Part shown: piece by piece, positions 1 to 9,101 of the stretch
How positions within the stretch are numbered: the first letter of the stretch is position 1
Layout of the letters: each line of letters opens with the position of its first letter
Source: Odiellus spinosus
Taxonomy: Eukaryota; Arthropoda; Arachnida; Opiliones; Phalangiidae
Direction: 5' to 3'
Assembly: GCA_963920705.1 (NCBI GenBank)
Contig: OY987230.1
Coordinates: 2,976,001-3,040,000 of the forward strand
Length of the DNA stretch: 64,000 nt
The notes under the pieces: generated by a model
Told to the model about the DNA's origin: nothing
Seen by the model: the letters and a program-made list of their open reading frames with translations, nothing else
The model's database searches: none
Made by a program: the position numbers and the translations under genes

Positions 1-15
1 GTCACGTTTTGGCAC
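1..15 (-). repeat. Partial spacer S0 at the left edge
   Basis: These bases are the last 15 of a minus-orientation spacer, in the GTCACGTTTTGGC allele. The final base before P1 is C where nearly all other copies have A. The array therefore extends to the left of the window. Confidence 0.9.
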
Positions 16-84
16 TTTAGACAAAACCAAAGTCATTCGAAAGAGCAATTAATGGACAGTCTAAATAATAAGAGTTTTCAAAAA
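16..84 (+). repeat. Outer arm 1 (69 bp) of P1
   Basis: Recognised by CAAAGTCATTCGAAAGAGC followed by AATTAATGGACAG. In every unit read, arm 1 lies next to the GTGAC end of a spacer. A sub-variant, arm 1b, carries CAAAAACAAAG and ACAGTCTTAAT and first occurs at P2. Arm 1 and arm 2 align without gaps over all 69 bp with about 18 differences, so they are diverged copies of one ancestral arm. Confidence 0.93.
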
Positions 85-139
85 TCCGTTGAAAAACAAG
101 AAAAATATGGCCAATTCAAGAAATCATAGAATATCAAAA
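85..139 (+). repeat. Left inner stem (55 bp) of P1
   Basis: Begins TCCGTTGAAAAACA, one of the most conserved strings in the array, and ends ATATCAAAA. Its counterpart at 169-223 matches at about 35 of the first 40 positions and then needs a one-base shift. Two alleles exist: AAGAAAAATATGGCC (this side) and TGGAAAATATGGAC (the other side). They are found on either side of the loop in other units, which shows exchange between the inverted copies. Confidence 0.9.
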
Positions 140-168
140 TAGTCAAATTTCAGATTTTCAAAATTCGC
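140..168 (+). repeat. Palindrome loop (29 bp), plus orientation
   Basis: This is the only non-self-complementary part of P: it starts TAGTCAAATTTCAG and ends AAAATTCGC. Its direction defines the loop sign used in the codes. Across the window it reads plus in 84 units and minus in 83. A C-to-A variant giving TTTTAAAAATTCGC recurs, for example in P3, P8, P10 and P16, and a T variant (TTTTTAAAATTCGC) in P75, P90 and P98. Confidence 0.93.
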
Positions 169-223
169 TTTTTGATATTAGATGTTTTTTGAATTGTCCA
201 TATTTTCCATGTTTTTCAACGGA

Positions 224-292
224 TTTTCCAAAACTCTTGATTTTCAGATAGACCAATATTTGCTCTTTCGAGTGGTCTTAATTTTGTCTAAA
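224..292 (-). repeat. Outer arm 2 (69 bp, inverted) of P1
   Basis: Recognised on the + strand by AGACCAATATTTGCTC followed by TTTCGAGTGGTC. It always abuts the TCGCTTAA (inverse of TTAAGCGA) end of a spacer. Two main forms occur at the inner side: GATTTTCAGATAGACC and GTTTTTTAGATAGACC. Inside it sits a small palindrome, GACCAAATTTTGGTC in many copies, with paired variants described in the findings. Confidence 0.92.
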
Positions 293-398
293 TCGCTTAA
301 AAATCAAAAGTTTTGTGTCCATTTGAATCCAATAATCTTGGATTTTTAAGCGTTTTTGCTTAATTTTAACCAATTTTATATTTGTCACAATTTTGCAA
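293..398 (-). repeat. Spacer S1 (106 bp), reference minus orientation
   Basis: Runs from TCGCTTAAAAATC to GTCACAATTTTGCAA and separates P1 from P2. The 106 bp length is nearly invariant. It contains AATCCAATAATCTTGGATT, a 7-bp inverted repeat around five bases, enclosed by CGCTTAAAA and TTTTAAGCG. It could therefore form a modest hairpin of its own, although it is not globally palindromic. Seventy-one of the 167 complete spacers have this orientation. Confidence 0.94.
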
Positions 399-675
399 TT
401 TAGACAAAAACAAAGTCATTCGAAAGAGCAATTAATGGACAGTCTTAATAATAAGAGTTTTCAAAAATCCGTTGAAAAACAAGAAAAATATGGCCAATTC
501 AAAAAACATCTAATATCAAAAAGCGAATTTTGAAAATCTGAAATTTGACTATTTTGATATTCTATGATTTCTTGAATTGTCCACATTTTTCTTGTTTTTC
601 AACGGATTTTTGAAAACTCTTATTATTTAGACTGTCCATTAATTGCTCTTTCGAATGACTTTGGTTTTGTCTAAA
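399..675. repeat. Palindrome P2, type 1-1 (near-perfect outer stem)
   Basis: Both outer arms are arm 1, so the unit is flanked by spacers pointing away from each other and forms the centre of a long inverted repeat. The left arm is the 1b variant and differs from the right arm at two of 69 positions. The loop is minus, but the left inner stem carries the allele normally found with a plus loop (AAGAAAAATATGGCC), so this unit is itself a recombinant. Type 1-1 occurs 21 times. Confidence 0.93.
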
Positions 676-781
676 TTGCCAAAACGTGACAAATATAAAA
701 TTGCTTAAAATTAAGCAAAAACGCTTAAAGATCCAAGATTATTGGATTCAAATGGACACAAAACTTTTGAATTTTAAGCGA
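676..781 (+). repeat. Spacer S2 (106 bp), reference plus orientation
   Basis: The inverse of S1, running from TTGCCAAAACGTGAC to TTTTAAGCGA. It carries two rare variants: AAAGATCC for AAAAATCC, and GCTTAAAATTAAGC for GGTTAAAATTAAGC. The second change creates a perfect 14-base inverted repeat at 703-716. The same GCTT variant is present in the spacer at 5655-5760, thirteen monomers away. Ninety-six of the 167 complete spacers are plus. Confidence 0.93.
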
Positions 782-1058
782 TTTAGACAAAATTAAGACC
801 ACTCGAAAGACCAAATTTTGGTCTATCTAAAAAACAATAGTTTTGGAAAATCCGTTGAAAAACAAGAAAAATATGGCCAATTCAAGAAATCATACAATAT
901 CAAAATAGTCAAATTTCAGATTTTAAAAATTCGCTTTTTGATATTAGATGTTTTTTGAATTGTCCATATTTTCCATGTTTTTCAACGGATTTTCAAAAAC
1001 TCTTGTTTTTTAGATAGACCAAAATTTGTTCTTTCGAGTGGTCTTAATTTTGTCTAAA
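782..1058. repeat. Palindrome P3, type 2+2
   Basis: Both outer arms are arm 2, so spacers on each side point towards the unit. The left arm has GACCAAATTTTGGTC and the right arm has GACCAAAATTTGTTC. The junction base next to the inner stem is C (CATACAAT) instead of the G (CATAGAAT) usual beside arm 1. Type 2+2 occurs 19 times. Confidence 0.92.
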
Positions 1059-1930
1059 TCGCTTAAAATTCAAAAGTTTTGTGTCCATTTGAATCCAATA
1101 ATCTTGGATTTTTAAGCGTTTTTGCTTAATTTTAACCAATTTTATATTTGTCACAATTTTGCAATTTAGACAAAACCAAAGTCATTCGAAAGAGCAATTA
1201 ATGGACAGTCTAAATAATAAGAGTTTTCAAAAATCCGTTGAAAAACAAGAAAAATATGGCCAATTCAAGAAATCATAGAATATCAAAATAGTCAAATTTC
1301 AGATTTTCAAAATTCGCTTTTTGATATTAGATGTTTTTTGAATTGTCCATATTTTCCATGTTTTTCAACGGATTTTCCAAAACTCTTGATTTTCGGATAG
1401 ACCAATATTTGCTCTTTCGAGTGGTCTTAATTTTGTCTAAATCGCTTAAAAATCAAAAGTTTTGTGTCCATTTGAATCCAATAATCTTGGATTTTTAAGC
1501 GTTTTTGCTTAATTTTAACCAATTTTATATTTGTCACAATTTTGCAATTTAGACAAAAACAAAGTCATTCGAAAGAGCAATTAATGGACAGTCTTAATAA
1601 TAAGAGTTTTCAAAAATCCGTTGAAAAACAAGAAAAATATGGCCAATTCAAAAAACATCTAATATCAAAAAGCGAATTTTGAAAATCTGAAATTTGACTA
1701 TTTTGATATTCTATGATTTCTTGAATTGTCCACATTTTTCTTGTTTTTCAACGGATTTTTGAAAACTCTTATTATTTAGACTGTCCATTAATTGCTCTTT
1801 CGAATGACTTTGGTTTTGTCTAAATTGCAAAATTGTGACAAATATAAAATTGGTTAAAATTAAGCAAAAACGCTTAAAAATCCAAGATTATTGGATTCAA
1901 ATGGACACAAAACTTTTGAATTTTAAGCGA

Positions 1931-2207
1931 TTTAGACAAAATTAAGAACACTCGAAAGAGCAAATATTGGTCTATCTAAAAAACAAGAGTTTTGGAAAAT
2001 CCGTTGAAAAACATGGAAAATATGGACAATTCAAAAAACATCTAATATCAAAAAGCGAATTTTGAAAATCTGAAATTTGACTATTTTGATATTCTATGAT
2101 ATCTTGAATTGGCCATATTTTTCTTGTTTTTCAACGGATTTTTGAAAACTCTTATTATTTAGACTGTCCATTAATTGCTCTTTCGAATGACTTTGGTTTT
2201 GTCTAAA
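1931..2207. repeat. Palindrome P6, type 2-1
   Basis: This is the whole-unit inverse of the P1 type, flanked by plus spacers on both sides. Its left arm carries the marker AAGAACACTCG, shared only with P13 at 4612-4888, seven monomers downstream. Type 2-1 is the commonest class, with 31 copies. Confidence 0.92.
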
Positions 2208-2696
2208 TTGCCAAAACGTGACAAATATAAAATTGGTTAAAATTAAGCAAAAACGCTTAAAAATCCAAGATTATTGGATTCAAATGGACACAAAACTTTT
2301 GAATTTTAAGCGATTTAGACAAAATTAAGACCACTCGAAAGACCAAATTTTGGTCTATCTAAAAAACAATAGTTTTGGAAAATCCGTTGAAAAACAAGAA
2401 AAATATGGCCAATTCAAGAAATCATAGAATATCAAAATAGTCAAATTTCAGATTTTCAAAATTCGCTTTTTGATATTAGATGTTTTTTGAATTGTCCATA
2501 TTTTCCATGTTTTTCAACGGATTTTCCAAAACTCTTGATTTTCAGATAGACCAATATTTGCTCTTTCGAGTGGTCTTAATTTTGTCTAAATCGCTTAATA
2601 ATCAAAAGTTTTGTGTCCATTTGAATCCAATAATCTTGGATTTTTAAGTGTTTTTGCTTAATTTTAACCAATTTTATAATTGTCACAATTTTGCAA

Positions 2697-5377
2697 TTTA
2701 GACAAAACCAAAGTCATTCGAAAGAGCAATTAATGGACAGTCTAAATAATAAGAGTTTTCAAAAATCCGTTGAAAAACAAGAAAAATATGGCCAATTCAA
2801 GAAACCATACAATATCAAAATAGTCAAATTTCAGATTTTAAAAATTCGCTTTTTGATATTAGATGTTTTTTGAATTGTCCATATTTTCCATGTTTTTCAA
2901 CGGATTTTCCAAAACTCTTGATTTTCAGATAGACCAATATTTGCTCTTTCGAGTGGTCTTAATTTTGTCTAAATCGCTTAAAATTCAAAAGTTTTGTGTC
3001 CATTTGAATCCAATAATCTTGGATTTTTAAGCGTTTTTGCTTAATTTTAACCAATTTTATATTTGTCACAATTTTGCAATTTAGACAAAAACAAAGTCAT
3101 TCGAAAGAGCAATTAATGGACAGTCTTAATAATAAGAGTTTTCAAAAATCCGTTGAAAAACAAGAAATATATGGCCAATTCAAAAAACATCTAATATCAA
3201 AAAGCGAATTTTGAAAATCTGAAATTTGACTATTTTGATATTCTATGATTTCTTGAATTGTCCACATTTTTCTTGTTTTTCAACGGATTTTTGAAAACTC
3301 TTATTATTTAGACTGTCCATTAATTGCTCTTTCGAATGACTTTGGTTTTGTCTAAATTGCCAAAACGTGACAAATATAAAATTTTTTAAAATTAAGCAAA
3401 AACGCTTAAAAATCCAAGATTATTGGATTCAAATGGACACAAAACTTTTGAATTTTAAGCGATTTAGACAAAATTAAGACCACTCTAAAGACCAAATTTT
3501 GGTCTATCTAAAAAACAATAGTTTTGGAAAATCCGTTGAAAAACAAGAAAAATATGGCCAATTCAAGAAATCATACAATATCAAAATAGTCAAATTTCAG
3601 ATTTTAAAAATTCGCTTTTTGATATTAGATGTTTTTTGAATTGTCCATATTTTCCATGTTTTTCAACGGATTTTCAAAAACTCTTGTTTTTTAGATAGAC
3701 CAAAATTTGTTCTTTCGAGTGGTCTTAATTTTGTCTAAATCGCTTAAAATTCAAAAGTTTTGTGTCCATTTGAATCCAATAATCTTGGATTTTTAAGCGT
3801 TTTTGCTTAATTTTAACCAATTTTATATTTGTCACAATTTTGCAATTTAGACAAAACCAAAGTCATTCGAAAGAGCAATTAATGGACAGTCTAAATAATA
3901 AGAGTTTTCAAAAATCCGTTGAAAAACAAGAAAAATATGGCCAATTCAAGAAATCATAGAATATCAAAATAGTCAAATTTCAGATTTTCAAAATTCGCTT
4001 TTTGATATTAGATGTTTTTTGAATTGTCCATATTTTCCATGTTTTTCAACGGATTTTCCAAAACTCTTGATTTTCAGATAGACCAATATTTGCTCTTTCG
4101 AGTGGTCTTAATTTTGTCTCAATCGCTTAAAAATCAAAAGTTTTGTGTCCATTTGAATCCAATAATCTTGGATTTTTAAGCGTTTTTGCTTAATTTTAAC
4201 CAATTTTATATTTGTCACAATTTTGCAATTTAGACAAAAACAAAATCATTCGAAAGAGCAATTAATGGACAGTCTTAATAATAAGAGTTTTCAAAAATCC
4301 GTTGAAAAACAAGAAAAATATGGCCAATTCAAAAAACATCTAATATCAAAAAGCGAATTTTGAAAATCTGATATTTGACTATTTTGATATTCTATGATTT
4401 CTTGAATTGTCCACATTTTTCTTGTTTTTCAACGGATTTTTGAAAACTCTTATTATTTAGACTGTCCATTAATTGCTCTTTCGAATGACTTTGGTTTTGT
4501 CTAAATTGCAAAATTGTGACAAATATAAAATTGGTTAAAATTAAGCAAAAACGCTTAAAAATCCAAGATTATTGGATTCAAATGGACACAAAACTTTTGA
4601 ATTTTAAGCGATTTAGACAAAATTAAGAACACTCGAAAGAGCAAATATTGGTCTATCTAAAAAACAAGAGTTTTGGAAAATCCGTTGAAAAACATGGAAA
4701 ATATGGACAATTCAAAAAACATCTAATAATAAAAAGCGAATTTTGAAAATCTGAAATTTGACTATTTTGATATTCTATGATTTCTTGAATTGGCCATATT
4801 TTTCTTGTTTTTCAACGGATTTTTGAAAACTCTTATTATTTAGACTGTCCATTAATTGCTCTTTCGAATGACTTTGGTTTTGTCTAAATTGCCAAAACGT
4901 GACAAATATAAAATTGGTTAAAATTAAGCAAAAACGCTTAAAAATCCAAGATTATTGGATTCAAATGGACACAAAACTTTTGAATTTTAAGCGATTTAGA
5001 CAAAATTAAGACCACTCGAAAGACCAAATTTTGGTCTATCTAAAAAACAATAGTTTTGGAAAATCCGTTGAAAAACAAGAAAAATATGGCCAATTCAAGA
5101 AATCATAGAATATCAAAATAGTCAAATTTCAGATTTTCAAAATTCGCTTTTTGATATTAGATGTTTTTTGAATTGTCCATATTTTCCATGTTTTTCAACG
5201 GATTTTCCAAAACTCTTGATTTTCAGATAGACCAATATTTGCTCTTTCGAGTGGTCTTAATTTTGTCTAAATCGCTTAAAAATCAAAAGTTTTGTGTCCA
5301 TTTGAATCCAATAATCTTGGATTTTTAAGCGTTTTTGCTTAATTTTAACCAATTTTATATTTGTCACAATTTTGCAA
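2697..5377. repeat. Higher-order repeat block A, copy 2, P8-P14
   Basis: Codes are identical to copy 1: 1+2, 1-1, 2+2, 1+2, 1-1, 2-1, 2+2. By eye the copies differ at about twenty positions and show no net length change. Private changes here include CACTCTAAAG in P10, GTCTCAATCG after P11 and CTAATAATAAAAAG in P13. Confidence 0.92.
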
Positions 5378-8058
5378 TTTAGACAAAAACAAAGTCATTC
5401 GAAAGAGCAATTAATGGACAGTCTTAATAATAAGAGTTTTCAAAAATCCGTTGAAAAACAAGAAAAATATGGCCAATTCAAAAAACATCTAATATCAAAA
5501 AGCGAATTTTGAAAATCTGAAATTTGACTATTTTGATATTCTATGATTTCTTGAATTGTCCACATTTTTCTTGTTTTTCAACGGATTTTTGAAAACTCTT
5601 ATTATTTAGACTGTCCATTAATTGCTCTTTCGAATGACTTTGGTTTTGTCTAAATTGCCAAAACGTGACAAATATAAAATTGCTTAAAATTAAGCAAAAA
5701 CGCTTAAAAATCCAAGATTATTGGATTCAAATGGACACAAAACTTTTGAATTTTAAGCGATTTAGACAAAATTAAGACCACTCGAAAGACCAAATTTTGG
5801 TCTATCTAAAAAACAATAGTTTTGGAAAATCCGTTGAAAAACAAGAAAAATATGGCCAATTCAAGAAATCATACAATATCAAAATAGTCAAATTTCAGAT
5901 TTTAAAAATTCGCTTTTTGATATTAGATGTTTTTTGAATTGTCCATATTTTCCATGTTTTTCAACGGATTTTCAAAAACTCTTGTTTTTTAGATAGACCA
6001 AAATTTGTTCTTTCGAGTGGTCTTAATTTTGTCTAAATCGCTTAAAATTCAAAAGTTTTGTGTCCATTTGAATCCAATAATCTTGGATTTTTAAGCGTTT
6101 TTGCTTAATTTTAACCAATTTTATATTTGTCACAATTTTGCAATTTAGACAAAACCAAAGTCATTCGAAAGAGCAATTAATGGACAGTCTAAATAATAAG
6201 AGTTTTCAAAAATCCGTTGAAAAACAAGAAAAATATGGCCAATTCAAGAAATCATAGAATATCAAAATAGTCAAATTTCAGATTTTCAAAATTCGCTTTT
6301 TGATATTAGATGTTTTTTGAATTGTCCATATTTTCCATGTTTTTCAACGGATTTTCCAAAACTCTTGATTTTCAGATAGACCAATATTTGCTCTTTCGAG
6401 TGGTCTTAATTTTGTCTAAATCGCTTAAAAATCAAAAGTTTTGTGTCCATTTGAATCCAATAATCTTGGATTTTTAAGCGTTTTTGCTTAATTTTAACCA
6501 ATTTTATATTTGTCACAATTTTGCAATTTAGACAAAAACAAAGTCATTCGAAAGAGCAATTAATGGACAGTCTTAATAATAAGAGTTTTCAAAAATCCGT
6601 TGAAAAACAAGAAAAATATGGCCAATTCAAAAAACATCTAATATCAAAAAGCGAATTTTGAAAATCTGAAATTTGACTATTTTGATATTCTATGATTTCT
6701 TGAATTGTCCACATTTTTCTTGTTTTTCAACGGATTTTTGAAAACTCTTATTATTTAGACTGTCCATTAATTGCTCTTTCGAATGACTTTGGTTTTGTCT
6801 AAATTGCAAAATTGTGACAAATATAAAATTGGTTAAAATTAAGCAAAAACGCTTAAAAATCCAAGATTATTGGATTCAAATGGACACAAAACTTTTGAAT
6901 TTTAAGCGATTTAGACAAAATTAAGACCATTCGAAAGACCAAATTTTGGTCTATCTAAAAAACAATAGTTTTGGAAAATCCGTTGAAAAACAAGAAAAAT
7001 ATGGCCAATTCAAGAAATCATAGAATATCAAAATAGTCAAATTTCAGATTTTCAAAATTCGCTTTTTGATATTAGATGTTTTTTGAATTGTCCATATTTT
7101 CCATGTTTTTCAACGGATTTTCCAAAACTCTTGATTTTCAGATAGACCAATATTTGCTCTTTCGAGTGGTCTTAATTTTGTCTAAATCGCTTAAAAATCA
7201 AAAGTTTTGTGTCCATTTGAATCCAATAATCTTGGATTTTTAAGCGTTTTTGCTTAATTTTAACCAATTTTATATTTGTCACAATTTTGCAATTTAGACA
7301 AAAACAAAGTCATTCGAAAGAGCAATTAATGGACAGTCTTAATAATAAGAGTTTTCAAAAATCCGTTGAAAAACATGGAAAATATGGACAATTCAAAAAA
7401 CATCTAATATCAAAAAGCGAATTTTGAAAATCTGAAATTTGACTATTTTGATATTCTATGATTTCTTGAATTGGCCATATTTTTCTTGTTTTTCAACGGA
7501 TTTTTGAAAACTCTTATTATTAAGACTGCCCATTAATTGCTCTTTCGAATGACTTTGTTTTTGTCTAAATTGCAAAATTGTGACAAATATAAAATTGGTT
7601 AAAATTAAGCAAAAACGCTTAAAAATCCAAGATTATTGGATTCAAATGGACACAAAACTTTTGATTTTTAAGTGATTTAGACAAAATTAAGACCACTCGA
7701 AAGAGCAAATATTGGTCTATCTGAAAATCAAGAGTTTTGGAAAATCCGTTGAAAAACATGGAAAATATGGACAATTCAAAAAACATCTTATATCAAAAAG
7801 CGAATTTTGAAAATCTGAAATTTGACTATTTTGATATTCTATGATTTCTTGAATTGGCCATATTTTTCTTGTTTTTCAACGGATTTTCCAAAACTATTGT
7901 TTTTTAGATAGACCAAAATTTGGTCTTTCGAGTGGTCTTAATTTTGTCTAAATCGCTTAAAATTCAAAAGTTTTGTGTCCATTTGAATCCAATAATCTTG
8001 GATTTTTAAGCGTTTTTGCTTAATTTTAACCAATTTTATATTTGTCACAATTTTGCAA
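5378..8058. repeat. Block P15-P21: truncated third copy of block A, then new order
   Basis: Codes: 1-1, 2+2, 1+2, 1-1, 2+2, 1-1, 2-2. P15-P18 repeat the order of P2-P5 and share the GCTTAAAATTAAGC spacer variant with S2 and not with S9. They therefore derive from copy 1, thirteen monomers away. From P19 the higher-order pattern breaks down. Confidence 0.88.
7676..7952. repeat. Palindrome P21, type 2-2
   Basis: Arm 2 on both sides with a minus loop. It is the loop-flipped version of P3. The left arm is the CTGAAAATCAAGAG form and the right arm the CTATTGTTTTTTAGATAG form, so the two halves descend from different arm-2 lineages. This is the first 2-2 unit in the window; 25 occur. Confidence 0.92.
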
Positions 8059-8335
8059 TTTAGACAAAACCAAAGTCATTCGAAAGAGCAATTAATGGAC
8101 AGTCTAAATAATAAGAGTTTTCAAAAATCCGTTGAAAAACAAGAAAAATATGGCCAAATCAAGAAATCATAGAATATCAAAATAGTCAAATTTCAGATTT
8201 TCAAAATTCGCTTTTTGATATTAGATGTTTTTTGAATTGTCCATATTTTCCATGTTTTTCAACGGATTTTTGAAAACTCTTATTATTTAAACTGTCCATT
8301 AATTGCTATTTCGAATGACTTTGGTTTTGTCTAAA
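8059..8335. repeat. Palindrome P22, type 1+1
   Basis: Arm 1 on both sides with a plus loop, the loop-flipped version of P2. The right arm has ATTTAAACTGTCC where the P2 class has ATTTAGACTGTCC; the AAACTG form usually accompanies a plus loop. First of 24 copies of this type. Confidence 0.92.
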
Positions 8336-8824
8336 TTGCAAAATTGTGACAAATATAAAATTGGTTAAAATTAAGCAAAAACGCTTAAAAATCCAAGATT
8401 ATTGGATTCAAATGGACACAAAACTTTTGATTTTTAAGCGATTTAGACAAAATTAAGACCACTCGAAAGAGCAAATATTGCTGTATCTAAAAAACAAGAG
8501 TTTTGGAAAATCCGTTGAAAAACATGGAAAATATGGACAATTCAAAAAACATCTAATATCCAAAAGCGAATTTTGAAAATCTGAAATTTGACTATTTTGA
8601 TATTCTATGATTTCTTGAATTGGCCATATTTTTCTTGTTTTTCAACGGATTTTTGAAAACTCTTATTATTTAGACTGTCCATTAATTGCTCTTTCGAATG
8701 ACTTTGGTTTTGTCTAAATTGCCAAAACGTGACAAATATAAAATTGGTTAAAATTAAGCAAAAACGCTTAAAAATCCAAGATTATTGGATTCAAATGGAC
8801 ACAAAACTTTTGAATTTTAAGCGA

Positions 8825-9101
8825 TTTAGACAAAATTAAGATCACTCGAAAGACCAAATTTTGGTCTATCTAAAAAACAATAGTTTTGGAAAATCCGTTG
8901 AAAAACAAGAAAAATATGGCCAATTCAAGAAATCATACAATATCAAAATAGTCAAATTTCAGATTTTCAAAATTCGCTTTTTGATATTAGATGTTTTTTG
9001 AATTGTCCATATTTTCCATGTTTTTCAACGGATTTTTGAAAACTCTTATTATTTAAACTGTCCATTAATTGCTCTTTCGAATGACTTTGGTTTTGTCTAA
9101 A
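8825..9101. repeat. Palindrome P24, type 2+1
   Basis: Arm 2 left, plus loop, arm 1 right, within a run of plus spacers. Compared with 2-1 units only the loop region is inverted. The left arm has the rare GATCACTCG marker, also found in P26 and in P117 at 44439, and the following spacer has AAGCTTATTGG, also found after P117. Type 2+1 occurs 20 times. Confidence 0.92.

Larger units (their letters stand above)
16..292 (+). repeat. Palindrome P1, reference unit of type 1+2
   Basis: This 277 bp unit defines the anatomy used here. It starts with TTTAGACAAAA and ends with its inverse TTTTGTCTAAA. It divides exactly into outer arm 1 (16-84, 69 bp), left inner stem (85-139, 55 bp), loop (140-168, 29 bp), right inner stem (169-223, 55 bp) and inverted outer arm 2 (224-292, 69 bp). 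As a folded strand it would give a stem of about 124 bp with a 29-base loop. Here the outer stem is imperfect because arm 1 and arm 2 match at only about 51 of 69 positions. In 1x1 and 2x2 units it is nearly perfect. The exact reverse complement of this type is 2-1, as at P6. Confidence 0.95.
16..2696. repeat. Higher-order repeat block A, copy 1 (7 monomers, 2681 bp), P1-P7
   Basis: Codes in order: 1+2, 1-1, 2+2, 1+2, 1-1, 2-1, 2+2. The seven-unit order is repeated exactly in the next block. The marker AAGAACACTCG in P6 recurs exactly 2681 bp later. Confidence 0.92.

Noticed and set aside
85..98. CENP-B box resemblance in TCCGTTGAAAAACA
   Set aside because: It resembles the first half of the canonical box (CGTTG then AAA) but lacks the CGGG half required for binding. 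Even the TTCGTTG variant in P127 near 48336 has no CGGG.
16..292. P as a tandemly arrayed foldback or MITE transposon
   Set aside because: TTTAGACAAAA termini and a palindromic body would fit, but no target-site duplication can be shown, no copy is found without its spacer, and spacing is strictly periodic. Origin from such an element remains possible.
731..747. Hairpin ATCCAAGATTATTGGAT as a transcription terminator
   Set aside because: The short stem lacks an adjacent gene and a directional T-tract tied to it, and it recurs in every spacer in both orientations.
2691..2873. 60-codon open frame beginning at TTG in S7/P8
   Set aside because: It lies wholly within the satellite, starts at a non-ATG codon, has low-complexity composition rich in Lys, Asn, Gln and Phe, and exists only because this copy has C for G in CATACAAT, removing a stop. 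Neighbouring copies are closed.
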